A DNA stretch of 64,000 nucleotides, from the NCBI GenBank assembly GCA_016720585.1, contig JADKKH010000001.1:682001-746000 (forward strand). Reading direction: 5' to 3'. The position numbers and the translations under genes are program-made. The notes under the pieces are model-generated. The model was not told the DNA's origin, searched no databases, and was given only the letters and a program-made list of their open reading frames with translations. Every line of letters starts with the position of its first letter. The first letter of the stretch is position 1. Of the stretch, positions 16,037-25,240 are shown in pieces. This DNA is from Chitinophagaceae bacterium (GTDB lineage Bacteria > Bacteroidota > Bacteroidia > Chitinophagales > Chitinophagaceae).

Positions 16037-17293
16037 CTATATTATTCCCGCCAGTTCCAGGCTTCTTTTTTTTAATTTTCTTGTTTCAATCTCTTCAATG
16101 ACCGGTTCCGGAAAAAGAATGAGTGAGGTATTGTTTTCCTTCCACCAGTTATTTTGGGTAAGGTTTGAAAAAGCAATTACACCCGCCAGGTATTTCCGGT
16201 CATCCTGGACATACCATTCTTCAATCCATTCAAATTCTTCACGGGGGATATAAGAAAGTTGATCAAAACTAACATATACCCGGAGGAAAAAATCATTAGT
16301 TAGTTCATGCGGTTTATGATGATACAACTTTTTGTATTCGTATTTATATTGATATCGTAATGCGGATATATCACTGAGTACAGCCGATGCCGTTGGAAAA
16401 CTACCGGCACCTTTTCCGTAGAAGAATTGTTTGTCGGCAAAACTACTTTCAATCACCACGCCGTTATATTCATCTTTTACAAATGCCAGGTGGTCATCTT
16501 GTTTTACAAATTGTGGTAAAACAAAAGCGGCAATTTTTCCATTCTTTAATTTTTGGGCCTGTGCCACTAATTTGATTTGCTGGTTCCTGGCTTTTGCAAC
16601 ACCGGCATCCATCGGATGTATATGCTGAATACCTGTAAATAAAATCGCTTCCGGGTTTTCGATAATCCCATAGGCATGCAGTAAGAGGATGCTCCATTTT
16701 TGCACCGCATCATATCCCTCCACATCCAGCAGGGGGTTGCTTTCTGCAAATCCTGCCTGTTGCGCAAGTAACAATGCCTCTTTAAAGTCAAGCCCTTCTT
16801 CAGCTATTTTGGTCAATATAAAATTGGTAGAACCATTTACAATAGCCCTGATGGAGTACAGGAGGTCATTATCATAATATTCTTCCAGGTTGCGGATGAC
16901 CGGGATGGAAGCACAGGCAGCTGGTTCATATAAAAAAGACCTGCCTGTTTGCAGTTGCACTTCTAATAATGCAGATAAATTTTCGGCAATCATTTTTTTG
17001 CTGGCGCTCACCACATCTTTTCCGTTCCTCATCGCAGTTGTTACGATCTCAAACGCTGCTTCCGCTTCGTCAATCATTTCTACAATGATATTTATATCAC
17101 GGTCATTCAGCAATTCATTCCGGTCTGTTGTAAATAAAGAATCCGGGGCATTGCGCTTCTTTCCCGAATTCTTTATGCAGACCTTTTTGATAGTAGCCTT
17201 CAGCGACGGTGTTTGTTGCAGCACTTTATACAGGCCTTCACCAACCACGCCAAAACCAAAGAGCCCGATGGTTAATTGTTTGTTTGTTTCCAT
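16037..17293 (-). CDS. hom: Homoserine dehydrogenase
   Basis: This 418-residue enzyme reduces aspartate semialdehyde to homoserine, the branch point to threonine and methionine. The N-terminal NAD(P) Rossmann motif is GLFGFGVVGEGLYKVL. The catalytic-domain signature is AIVNGSTNFILTKI followed by AQQAGFAESNPLLDVEGYDAVQKWSIL. The last about 90 residues have no clear ACT regulatory domain, unlike many bacterial versions. Its start overlaps the stop codon of the upstream PLP enzyme by one base (TAATG), so both are in one operon behind the SAM riboswitch. This ties the gene to methionine supply here. Confidence 0.93.
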   Translation of the reverse strand: METNKQLTIGLFGFGVVGEGLYKVLQQTPSLKATIKKVCIKNSGKKRNAPDSLFTTDRNELLNDRDINIIVEMIDEAEAAFEIVTTAMRNGKDVVSASKKMIAENLSALLEVQLQTGRSFLYEPAACASIPVIRNLEEYYDNDLLYSIRAIVNGSTNFILTKIAEEGLDFKEALLLAQQAGFAESNPLLDVEGYDAVQKWSILLLHAYGIIENPEAILFTGIQHIHPMDAGVAKARNQQIKLVAQAQKLKNGKIAAFVLPQFVKQDDHLAFVKDEYNGVVIESSFADKQFFYGKGAGSFPTASAVLSDISALRYQYKYEYKKLYHHKPHELTNDFFLRVYVSFDQLSYIPREEFEWIEEWYVQDDRKYLAGVIAFSNLTQNNWWKENNTSLILFPEPVIEEIETRKLKKRSLELAGII

Positions 17294-18474
17294 TAGAGCG
17301 TTACGGTTTTGTTTTTTGATTTTTTTGAAGCAACAGTTTTAAATGCCTGGTCCAGATCATTTACCAGGTCCGCTATGTCTTCGAGGCCAACGGATAAACG
17401 TATCAGGCTGTCAGCTACTCCCGCTGCCTGTCTTTTTTCCACCGGAATGGATTTGTGTGTCATCTGCGCAGGATGACATAACAAACTTTTTACACCACCC
17501 AGGCTTTCTGCCAGTTTGAAATACCGGGTAGAGGTAACAAATGCTGTGGCGGCTTCTGTTGTATCATCTTTCAGTGTAAAAGATACAATGCCACCGAAAC
17601 CAGTTGCCTGTTTTGCAGCAACAGTATGATTAACATGAGTTGTTAAACCGGGGTAATACAGCTTATCAACCGCAGGATGAGTTACTAAAAATTCAGCAAT
17701 AGCCTGTGCATTATGGCCATGTTGTTTTACTCTCAACGTAAGCGTTTCGATACCACGGATTACTAACCAACTGTCAAAAGGAGAAAGAATTGCCCCGCTT
17801 GCATTCTGGATGAATTTTATTTTTTCACCCAGCTCTTTTTCTTTTGTCACCACTAAGCCAGCGATCAGATCACTGTGTCCACCCAGGTACTTCGTGGCAG
17901 AGTGTACAACAATATCAGCTCCCAGGTTAAGGGGTTGTTGAAGAGCCGGTGAGGCAAAAGTATTATCCACGCAAAGTAAACACTGGTTTGCTTTGGCGAT
18001 CCGGGCAATAGCTGCGATATCAGAAATCTTCAACGTAGGATTGGTGGGGGTTTCAATCCAGATGAGTTTTGTTTTTGGAGTAACGGCATGGAAAACATTT
18101 TCAATGTCCGTGGTATCCACATAGTTTGCATGGATACCGAATTTTTGATAAATATGCGTGAAGAGCCGGAAGGCCCCACCATAAATATCATCTACAGCCA
18201 GTATTTCATCGCCTGATTCAAGAAGTTTTAATACGGCATCAATGGCAGCAAGCCCGCTTCCGAAGGCAACACCTACGGTACCGTTTTCCAGTTTTGCAAT
18301 AATGTCTTCCAACGCAGCCCGGGTTGGGTTTCCGGTGCGGGCATAATCATAACCCCTGTTGACCCCGGGCGAATCCTGCACATAGGTGGATGTTTGATAA
18401 ATAGGAACAGCAATGGCACCGGTTAAGGGGTCTACCGGAATACTGTGAATCAGCTGAGTGGCATTGATACTCAT
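17293..18474 (-). CDS. Cystathionine gamma-synthase/lyase family PLP enzyme
   Basis: This 393-residue Cys/Met-metabolism PLP enzyme probably acts in trans-sulfuration or homoserine sulfhydrylation. Motifs are YARTGNPTR (phosphate and substrate site), FGSGLAAIDAVL, CVDNTFASPALQQPL, and the PLP lysine in VHSATKYLGGHSD (about residue 205). The C-terminal region SLGGVKSLLCHPAQMTH...IRLSVGLEDIADL is typical. The SAM-I riboswitch upstream and hom downstream favour methionine biosynthesis (MetB-like) rather than cysteine catabolism. The family cannot be split reliably by eye, so I leave the symbol open. Confidence 0.9.
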   Translation of the reverse strand: MSINATQLIHSIPVDPLTGAIAVPIYQTSTYVQDSPGVNRGYDYARTGNPTRAALEDIIAKLENGTVGVAFGSGLAAIDAVLKLLESGDEILAVDDIYGGAFRLFTHIYQKFGIHANYVDTTDIENVFHAVTPKTKLIWIETPTNPTLKISDIAAIARIAKANQCLLCVDNTFASPALQQPLNLGADIVVHSATKYLGGHSDLIAGLVVTKEKELGEKIKFIQNASGAILSPFDSWLVIRGIETLTLRVKQHGHNAQAIAEFLVTHPAVDKLYYPGLTTHVNHTVAAKQATGFGGIVSFTLKDDTTEAATAFVTSTRYFKLAESLGGVKSLLCHPAQMTHKSIPVEKRQAAGVADSLIRLSVGLEDIADLVNDLDQAFKTVASKKSKNKTVTL

Positions 18475-18580
18475 TTTCTTTTTGGTTTGTCCTACCCTCG
18501 TATGGGGAATAGGGATGTTTTAAAATTTGGTTGACGGATTCTTTTAAAACACTTACCAGTGAAAGACTATCGGTTGAACT

Positions 18581-18614
18581 AAAAAAGCTCACCCGATAAA
18601 TCAGATGAGCTTTT
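18581..18614 (-). terminator. Riboswitch expression-platform terminator
   Basis: On the minus strand AAAAGCTCA and TGAGCTTTT pair around a 14-base loop and end in TTTTTT. It lies between the SAM-I aptamer and the coding region, which starts about 107 bases further on. This is the expected position for SAM-dependent transcription termination. Confidence 0.85.
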
Positions 18615-18652
18615 AATATATTGAGAAAGATATGTTGAAGCTGTTAATCTGA

Positions 18653-18784
18653 CTTATCTGTCCCGATTGTTATCGGGGTGGAATTGGCACCTTTTCATTA
18701 GTCATCCTGCGGTTACCGAAGGATTGCGAAATGATAGGTTGTCAAGGCTTCATCGGGCCATTACCCTCTGCCTTTCTTGATAAG
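18653..18784 (-). promoter_or_regulatory. SAM-I (S-box) riboswitch
   Basis: The minus strand reads CTTATCAAGAAAGGCAGAGG, then TAATGGCCCGATGAAGCC and TTGACAACC, and later AAAGGTGCCAATTCC, closing with ACAGATAAG. These are the canonical S-box blocks: the P1 strands CTTATC/GATAAG, the kink-turn, and the SAM-binding core with GATGAAGCC and the CCAATTCC segment. Binding S-adenosylmethionine in the leader RNA should promote the downstream terminator and shut off the Cys/Met PLP gene and hom. The fourth helix is formed by CCCCGATAACAATCGGGA, a palindrome resembling the GC-rich palindromes elsewhere in the window. Confidence 0.95.
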
Positions 18785-18803
18785 TATGTATAAAGAACTG
18801 GCG

Positions 18804-18835
18804 CAAAGATAACGGGGAGAAATTTGTATTTCCAA
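18804..18835 (-). promoter_or_regulatory. Promoter of the SAM-riboswitch operon
   Basis: On the minus strand TATCTTTG (18804-18811) is an exact Bacteroidota -7 box. A TTG lies 21 bases further upstream at 18833-18835 as the -33 element. The aptamer begins about 20 bases downstream. Confidence 0.8.
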
Positions 18836-19001
18836 ATCAATGCGTAATTATTTTTCCAAACAGGTGTTTGGAAATAACCTGGAATCTTTGCTGGCTAATG
18901 GTTTCAGGGGATAATATTTTTTGTAACCAGGCTGCCTGGTATGTGGACGATTCTTTCTTTTTTGAAAAAGTTATTCATCTTTTCTATTTGTTTGGCTAAA
19001 A

Positions 19002-19042
19002 AACATAAAAGAGCCCCGAAACAATTGGGGCTCTTTTATGTT
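19002..19042. terminator. Strong hairpin terminator
   Basis: AACATAAAAGAGCCCC pairs perfectly with GGGGCTCTTTTATGTT (16 bp, 9-base loop). It lies 27 bases beyond the stop of the minus-strand secreted protein gene, so it most likely terminates that gene. Confidence 0.85.
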
Positions 19043-19068
19043 GTAATGAACCGTCCGTATAGATGCTA

Positions 19069-19644
19069 TTAATTGGCCACGGTTTCTGTGACCAGCTTAG
19101 TGCCGGTATACATCCAGGGTTTGGGTTGAACAGCCTTTTTTGTTTTTGATGTTTTTACAATGGTTACTGGTTCTTCAACCGGTGCAGCAAAGGCCGACGC
19201 CGGGTCCTCCGTACTATATATTTTACCAATGCAAATGTTTAATGTATTTGTTTCTTTATCAAAAATCAAAGTGCCTTCAGCAACTTCTTTCCCTTCTTCT
19301 GTCTTTTGAGCAGGGATTTTATAAGTGGCCGGAGATTTTCTCAGCATGGCTTTGAACTTACCTTGCGGTAAACCTTCTATCCACACGAATCCTTTGTTTT
19401 GTTCATCTAATGTTATGATAACTGTTGCGGCATCAGCACCGGTTGCTGATCCATATTTTCCAATTACAGGAAATATATCGGCTGTTGTCAAAGCCGGCCC
19501 TGGCGTAAGGTATTTTCCGGCATAGTGCGAAGTAATAGAATCAACTGTGGCGTTCTTTTTTGCATCCCAGGTTTGTTGTGAATTTGCTGATACGGCGATT
19601 AAACACAAAGCAATGCTACCCACTATTCCCATGGTCTTTTTCAT
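19069..19644 (-). CDS. Secreted protein of unknown function
   Basis: This 191-residue protein has a signal peptide (KKTMGIVGSIALCLIAVSANSQQ, cleavage near 22). The mature part reads as a small beta-rich domain, with segments DAATVIITLDEQNKGFVWIEGLPQGKFKAML and EGTLIFDKETNTLNICIG. It has no cysteine pairs beyond one and no catalytic motif that I recognise. It is monocistronic with its own strong terminator. The Lys-rich tail region (VKTSKTKKAVQPKPWMY) may be surface exposed. Function unknown. Confidence 0.75.
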   Translation of the reverse strand: MKKTMGIVGSIALCLIAVSANSQQTWDAKKNATVDSITSHYAGKYLTPGPALTTADIFPVIGKYGSATGADAATVIITLDEQNKGFVWIEGLPQGKFKAMLRKSPATYKIPAQKTEEGKEVAEGTLIFDKETNTLNICIGKIYSTEDPASAFAAPVEEPVTIVKTSKTKKAVQPKPWMYTGTKLVTETVAN

Positions 19645-19714
19645 AAGTTAATATTTTAAATGATTTAATTGGTACTCCCGGCTATGCTTTAAATATTGTG
19701 CCAGAGTATTTTTT

Positions 19715-19723
19715 TGTGGATAA
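19715..19723 (-). other. Isolated DnaA-box match
   Basis: TGTGGATAA is the exact complement of the DnaA box TTATCCACA. A second, one-mismatch copy (TTCTCCACA) lies about 50 bases away in the same AT-rich 250-base gap. Two boxes are too few to call an origin. Confidence 0.35.
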
Positions 19724-19892
19724 CTTGAAAGTTTTTTATTGGGCTTAAAGGGAAAACGGTGAATTAACAAATTCTCCACAAGATTAGTCTTACTGGGTAG
19801 TGTTAGACATTATTTTTTCAAATACGCCGGGTTACAGAAAAAAACAGATCTTTCCTTTAATTAAATTGAACTGAAAAAATAAATAGATAAAA

Positions 19893-21578
19893 TTAGTTGA
19901 ATTGCTTTTCAAGGTCTTTCCAAAACCGCCGGTGCTTTTGTAAAAGCCGTATAAAATTCCGTTCATGGGTATCTCCTTTAGACTTTAGCAAACTGATAAA
20001 TTGTTTTTTTTCTTTGTGGCTCCAGTTATGGACAGACAGCGTCGCCCTGATGAGTAAACACCATTGTTGCAGGATCTTTCTTTCTGGAACAGTCCAGCCG
20101 CTGAGTTTACCAACAGGAAATTCTTTTTTAATTTTTTTCTCTGCTTCAGCCATGGCCAAGGCCCGGTTGCCTGAAAATTTTTTATTTATGAAATCGGTAA
20201 CTCCCAGGCTGATTTTCGATGCATCAAAATGCGGTACCGGGTTTTTTGAAAGCAATAATACCAGGTTTGAATGGGTGAATTTTTTCAACAGTTCCACCGA
20301 AGAGCGGTACTGTTTGTCTGCCTTTTTCTTTTCCCATTCTGCTGCAGCCATTTTATGTATATGTTCATTTTCAGGACGAAAGCCCTGTTTATAATAAAAC
20401 CAGAATGCTCCTGCTTGCAAGGCTTCTTTATTGTTTTTGCCAAACTGGTAAGGTTTTACCACGAATCGCTTTGCGCCGAAATACTGGTAATATAAACGGA
20501 TTAGTTGTGAAAAAATATAAGCAGATTCACCACCCCGGAACGGTTCCAGGATATTAATTCCAAACTGGCAGCGTTCACCAAAGATCCATCCGCCACCATA
20601 AGAGACCGGTATCCCATTTTTAAAAACCAGGTAGCCGATATAAGATTCAATAGACAGGCGTTGCTCCGGTTTCAGGGTGTATAATCCCACCTGGAATCCT
20701 CTTTCCAGTTCAAACAAATCCATTGCTTCCGGAGAAGCAAAAGTGAATGGGTCGGTTTCCCGATGTATAAAAACCAGCGTGGCTTTAGCAACATGTACCA
20801 GGTGTTGTTGCTCTGCGGGTGTCAACCGTTTAGGTGCGGGCAGCTTTGATGTCAGTATTTTTTCAAAATCCGGCGTCTTGTTGAGTTTTTGATGATAAAA
20901 GATTTTATCAACAGGAATACGGATAAAACTGCGGTTTAAAACCGGTTGATCCAGTTTCCAGGTAACAAATATTTTTAGTTCATTAAACAGAAACTCTTTT
21001 GCCGGGTAAGGGAGGAGCGAAGTTTCAAAAAGGTTTATTAACCATTTTATCCCGGTTAGTGGGCTTTCTCCTTTTAGTTTTCTGATTCGTTGAATGAGCG
21101 TAAGTTCTTTTGAAGAAATAATTTCATATTCTACTGAAGATATCATCTGGCGGAAAAAAAGCTTCACAGTTTCCGGTTCGGCTTCACTGCTGTGAAGTTT
21201 TATCGAAGCACCAAACTCATTTACCAGCCAACGGGTAATTGAATAGCTGAAGCGACCGGTAATTTCTGTACCGGAAATTCCTGACAGACTCAGGTTGGTC
21301 TCTAATACTTTATCAAGCGGTATTATTTTTTTCAGGAAGTTTATCAATTCGTTCAGGGCCTTTTTTGCGAGTTCACCTAATTCCTTATTTTCAGGCCAGG
21401 CAAACATCAACAGCAGTGTGTCATGGTAGATCAATATTTCTTTGGCAGTACCAATATGAAAATCCGGAACGCTGTTAAGCAAAGCGATCTTTTCTTTCTG
21501 GGCCCGCTCGCCGGATTGCAGACTTATATCCCGCAAATGCCGGTTATATACTTTCCAGGAAAAGGATGGAGCTATCAT
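19893..21578 (-). CDS. Hypothetical protein with GNAT-like central region
   Basis: This is a 561-residue cytoplasmic protein that I cannot assign to a named family. I start it at the ATG at 21578, which has GGAG just upstream; a TTG start at 21629 would add 17 hydrophobic residues. The segment about 340-450 (YIGYLVFKNGIPVSYGGGWIFGERCQFGINILEPFRGGESAYIFSQLIRLYYQYFGAKRFVVKPYQFGKNNKEALQAGAFWFYYKQGFRP, described here by its key parts) has the strand-loop-helix pattern and GGE-A turn of an acetyltransferase-like fold. The C-terminal part is helical and basic. It lies divergent to uvrA, with no operon partner. Function unknown. Confidence 0.75.
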   Translation of the reverse strand: MIAPSFSWKVYNRHLRDISLQSGERAQKEKIALLNSVPDFHIGTAKEILIYHDTLLLMFAWPENKELGELAKKALNELINFLKKIIPLDKVLETNLSLSGISGTEITGRFSYSITRWLVNEFGASIKLHSSEAEPETVKLFFRQMISSVEYEIISSKELTLIQRIRKLKGESPLTGIKWLINLFETSLLPYPAKEFLFNELKIFVTWKLDQPVLNRSFIRIPVDKIFYHQKLNKTPDFEKILTSKLPAPKRLTPAEQQHLVHVAKATLVFIHRETDPFTFASPEAMDLFELERGFQVGLYTLKPEQRLSIESYIGYLVFKNGIPVSYGGGWIFGERCQFGINILEPFRGGESAYIFSQLIRLYYQYFGAKRFVVKPYQFGKNNKEALQAGAFWFYYKQGFRPENEHIHKMAAAEWEKKKADKQYRSSVELLKKFTHSNLVLLLSKNPVPHFDASKISLGVTDFINKKFSGNRALAMAEAEKKIKKEFPVGKLSGWTVPERKILQQWCLLIRATLSVHNWSHKEKKQFISLLKSKGDTHERNFIRLLQKHRRFWKDLEKQFN

Positions 21579-21729
21579 GCTCCAATAAAAAAAGGTTATC
21601 TCCCGAAGGATTGATATGATTAGAACCAATCCGGTGGCTGATTTCCGTCAGTTAAATCCGGCACACGCCGGCTTTCCTTTTCCGGGTTTATAATACGAAG
21701 CCATCTCTTTAAAAAGAAGAGTGAAGTAG

Positions 21730-21737
21730 TATCTTCG
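21730..21737 (+). promoter_or_regulatory. Candidate uvrA promoter -7 box
   Basis: TATCTTCG, one base from the TAnnTTTG consensus, lies 24 bases before the uvrA start. No LexA-like palindrome is evident beside it. Confidence 0.45.
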
Positions 21738-21760
21738 CTGTCCTTAAGACCCGGATAACC

Positions 21761-24622
21761 ATGAAGAATAGTGAAACAATTTCTGTGGAAAAGATAAACC
21801 ATGCCTGTATTGAGGTCTTTGGCGCCCGGGTTCACAACCTGAAGAACATTGATATCTCCATTCCCAAAAATAAGTTGGTAGTCATTACCGGAATCAGCGG
21901 AAGCGGAAAGTCATCCCTGGCATTTGATACGATTTATGCGGAAGGACAAAGACGTTACATGGAAACTTTCGGTGCTTATGCCCGGCAATTCATCGGGGAT
22001 ATGGAAAGACCGGATGTTGACAAGATCACAGGGCTTTCACCGGTAATATCCATTGAACAAAAAACCACCAATAAGAATCCCCGCTCGACTGTGGGAACAG
22101 TAACGGAGATCTATGATTTTCTTCGTTTGTTATTTGCCAGGATCGGGGAAGCTTATTCTTACAATACCGGTAAAAAGATGGTGAAGTGGAGTGAAGAGGA
22201 GATTGTGGAAAATATATTCGGAAAATACAAAGGAAAAAAAATTACACTGCTTGCTCCGTTGGTTCGGGGACGGAAAGGTCATTACCGGGAATTATTTGAA
22301 GAAGTAAGAAAAAAGGGTTACCTGAAAGTACGAGTGGATGGAGCCGTAAAGGATCTGACTCCCAAGATGCAGGTGGACCGGTATGTTATTCATGATATTG
22401 AATTGGTGGTAGACCGGCTGCAAGTAACAGATGAGTTGAAAGCAAGACTGAGTCAGAGTGTGCAGCAAACATTGAAACTTGGGAAAGATCTGATGTTCCT
22501 TTTGGTGGATGATTCAAAGTTAATACAGTATTCCAAGTTACTGATGTGTGAAGACACCGGTATCAGTTACGAAGAACCTTCCCCGAATGCATTTTCTTTT
22601 AATTCACCTTATGGTGCCTGCCCGGTGTGTAAAGGTTTGGGTAATGTATATTCTATTGATATGAATGAGGTACTTTCCGATACCACTAAGAGTGTAAAAG
22701 AAGGAGGTATTGCACCTCTGGGTGAAGAAAGAAACGCCAGTGTGTTTCAGCAGGTGGCCGCATTTGCCGTTAAGTATAAAATTAAGTTGGATAAACCGGT
22801 AAAAGACCTTCCCCGGGAGCAATTGGATTTACTTTTGTTTGGCGACAAGCAAATTAACCCTTCACTTGAAGTAGATACGGATGACGAAACAGTTCCGCAT
22901 GAATTTACGGGTAGTTATGAAGGGATCATCCCCATGCTCAAGAGATGGTTTTCTTCTTCACATAGTACAGAAGCATTGCGGGAGTGGGTACAGCAGTTCA
23001 TGACGTTGAAAAATTGTAATTCCTGCAACGGTGCCAGGTTGAAGAAAGAAAGCCTCTGGTTTAAAGTGAATGGAAGAAATATTGCGGAGCTGAGCCATAT
23101 GAATTTAGATAACCTGGCAGCCTGGTTTGATGGTATTGAGTTGATGCTGGATAATAAGCGTAAGACAATAGCTAAAGATGTATTAAAAGAAATAAGAGAA
23201 CGGCTGCAATTTTTGCTGGATGTGGGACTGACCTATCTTACTTTGTACCGCCCTTCCAGAACCTTGAGTGGTGGCGAATCACAGCGGATCAGGCTGGCCA
23301 CTCAAATCGGATCACAACTGCAGGGCATTACCTATATTTTAGATGAGCCGTCTATTGGTTTACACCAACGGGATAATCACCGGCTGATCCTGGCATTAAA
23401 AAATCTCCGGGATATTGGCAATAGTGTATTGGTAGTGGAGCATGATAAAGAGATCATGCTGGCAGCAGACTATTTAATTGATATTGGTCCCAAAGCGGGT
23501 TTTCATGGCGGTAGAATTGTGGCACAGGGTGACCCGGAGCAATTGCTGAAATTAGATACACTGACCTCCGGTTACCTTAACGGGCGCCACAAAATTGCCA
23601 TACCGGAAGAAAGAAGGAAGGGTAACGGAAAATTTTTGGAACTGAAAGGAGCCAAAGGAAATAACCTGCGGGATGTGGAAGCAAAATTCCCCCTCGGAAA
23701 ATTTATTTGTGTTACGGGAGTTAGCGGGAGTGGTAAGTCCACCTTCATCAACGAAACACTGTACCCCATTCTTTCCCAACATGCTTATGGATCCAAAACG
23801 GCACCGCTGGAATATAAAACGGTAAAAGGGTTGGAGCATATAGATAAAGTGATTGAAATTGATCAGTCACCGATCGGAAGGACACCCCGGAGTAACCCGG
23901 CTACGTATTGCGGTTTTTTTACAGAAATACGAACCTTGTTTGCCTCCATTCCCGAAGCAAAGATCCGGGGTTATACAGCAGGTCGCTTTTCATTTAATGT
24001 AAAAAGTGGCCGCTGTGAAGTCTGTGAAGGAGGAGGCATGCGGGTGATTGAAATGAATTTCCTTCCCGATGTGTATGTACATTGTGAAAAATGCAATGGT
24101 AAACGATACAACCGGGAGACACTAGAGATCCGCTATAAAGGAAAATCCATTGCGGATGTTCTGGAGATGACCGTGGAAGAAGCGGTGGAATTTTTTCAGA
24201 ATGTGCCGTATCTCTACCGGAAAATTAAAGTGCTTGAAGAAGTCGGGCTTGGTTATATCACCCTGGGACAATCTGCCGTAACCCTGAGCGGGGGGGAAGC
24301 ACAGCGGGTAAAATTATCCACCGAACTATCGAAAAGGGATACAGGTAAAACATTTTATATACTTGACGAACCTACAACCGGTTTGCATTTTGAAGATATT
24401 CAGCACCTGTTGGATGTGTTAAATAAATTAGTGGACCGTGGAAACACCGTTTTAGTGATTGAACATAATATGGATGTAATAAAAGTGGCGGATCATATTA
24501 TTGATCTTGGCCCTGAAGGCGGTGATGGAGGCGGAAGAATTCTGTTTGAAGGAACGCCGGAGGATCTGATTAAGAATAAAGAAAGTTATACGGCTCAATT
24601 TTTAAAGGAAGAACTAGTCTGA
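21761..24622 (+). CDS. uvrA: Excinuclease ABC subunit A
   Basis: This 953-residue damage-recognition ATPase belongs to nucleotide excision repair. It has two ABC modules. The first has Walker A GISGSGKSSLAFDT near residue 40-53 and the zinc module CPVCKGLG...CNSCNGARL, with LSGGESQRI and ILDEPSIGLHQRD. The second has Walker A GVSGSGKSTFINE near 650, the zinc motif CEVCEGGG...CEKCNGKRYN, LSGGEAQRVKLSTEL and ILDEPTTGLHFEDI. The length and order are normal. UvrA loads UvrB at lesions in the cytoplasm. It is followed 29 bases later by a small hypothetical gene that may be co-transcribed. Confidence 0.98.
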   Translation: MKNSETISVEKINHACIEVFGARVHNLKNIDISIPKNKLVVITGISGSGKSSLAFDTIYAEGQRRYMETFGAYARQFIGDMERPDVDKITGLSPVISIEQKTTNKNPRSTVGTVTEIYDFLRLLFARIGEAYSYNTGKKMVKWSEEEIVENIFGKYKGKKITLLAPLVRGRKGHYRELFEEVRKKGYLKVRVDGAVKDLTPKMQVDRYVIHDIELVVDRLQVTDELKARLSQSVQQTLKLGKDLMFLLVDDSKLIQYSKLLMCEDTGISYEEPSPNAFSFNSPYGACPVCKGLGNVYSIDMNEVLSDTTKSVKEGGIAPLGEERNASVFQQVAAFAVKYKIKLDKPVKDLPREQLDLLLFGDKQINPSLEVDTDDETVPHEFTGSYEGIIPMLKRWFSSSHSTEALREWVQQFMTLKNCNSCNGARLKKESLWFKVNGRNIAELSHMNLDNLAAWFDGIELMLDNKRKTIAKDVLKEIRERLQFLLDVGLTYLTLYRPSRTLSGGESQRIRLATQIGSQLQGITYILDEPSIGLHQRDNHRLILALKNLRDIGNSVLVVEHDKEIMLAADYLIDIGPKAGFHGGRIVAQGDPEQLLKLDTLTSGYLNGRHKIAIPEERRKGNGKFLELKGAKGNNLRDVEAKFPLGKFICVTGVSGSGKSTFINETLYPILSQHAYGSKTAPLEYKTVKGLEHIDKVIEIDQSPIGRTPRSNPATYCGFFTEIRTLFASIPEAKIRGYTAGRFSFNVKSGRCEVCEGGGMRVIEMNFLPDVYVHCEKCNGKRYNRETLEIRYKGKSIADVLEMTVEEAVEFFQNVPYLYRKIKVLEEVGLGYITLGQSAVTLSGGEAQRVKLSTELSKRDTGKTFYILDEPTTGLHFEDIQHLLDVLNKLVDRGNTVLVIEHNMDVIKVADHIIDLGPEGGDGGGRILFEGTPEDLIKNKESYTAQFLKEELV

Positions 24623-24651
24623 GGGTAACCATCAGACACAAAATAATCGTT

Positions 24652-25149
24652 ATGGTTTTTGACAAAATAAGCGGAATACCTGAATGGAATGATGATGATT
24701 TTCGAAAGGACGATGATGAAGGGGAGGCGTGGAAACCAAATCCAACAAGAGATGCCTGTAAGGCCCTGTATGAACAATGGAAACAAGTGATGATTGTATT
24801 GACGGCAACATTGGATTCTATGAATACAAATACCGGGGAAGATGGATTTCCGGCTGAATATTGGGTGGATTACAAAGGCATGATATTGGGGGATGCTTAC
24901 CATGTGGCAGTAAAAATTAAGAGTTCTGAAGCAGGTCTTTATATGATTCGCATGGAAAATGCTTCCATCATCCGTAAGAATGCACAGTTTATCAGTTCAT
25001 CAATTCTTACCATAATAGCAGAAGGAGTCATCGAAGAAGCGCATGGTATGGTGATACGGGAAGAGATTGACAAGTTTCGGATGCTGTTCCGTCAATGGGT
25101 CAGCACTTTCGAGCGGGATGAGTATGAAGATGAATGGGGGTTGTTCTGA
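24652..25149 (+). CDS. Hypothetical protein downstream of uvrA
   Basis: This 165-residue soluble, acidic protein (pI clearly low from many Asp/Glu) has no signal peptide or membrane segment. The N-terminus is unusually acidic (WNDDDFRKDDDEGEAW). The rest alternates helices such as TRDACKALYEQWKQVMIVLTATLDS with strands (AYHVAVKIKSSEAGLYMIRME). I do not recognise the family. The 29-base gap after uvrA suggests co-transcription, and a strong terminator follows, so the two genes likely form one unit. No direct evidence links it to repair. Confidence 0.7.
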   Translation: MVFDKISGIPEWNDDDFRKDDDEGEAWKPNPTRDACKALYEQWKQVMIVLTATLDSMNTNTGEDGFPAEYWVDYKGMILGDAYHVAVKIKSSEAGLYMIRMENASIIRKNAQFISSSILTIIAEGVIEEAHGMVIREEIDKFRMLFRQWVSTFERDEYEDEWGLF

Positions 25150-25185
25150 AAATAATAAATTTATTTTTTCAAGTGAATTGATTTA

Positions 25186-25225
25186 CAAAATAAAAACCCT
25201 TCGAATCCGAAGGGTTTTTATTTTG
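25186..25225. terminator. Bidirectional terminator
   Basis: CAAAATAAAAACCCTTCG pairs perfectly with CGAAGGGTTTTTATTTTG (18 bp, AATC loop). A-rich and T-rich flanks make it work for both the uvrA unit and the convergent membrane-protein gene. Confidence 0.92.
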
Positions 25226-25240
25226 TAACAGTATATTTTA

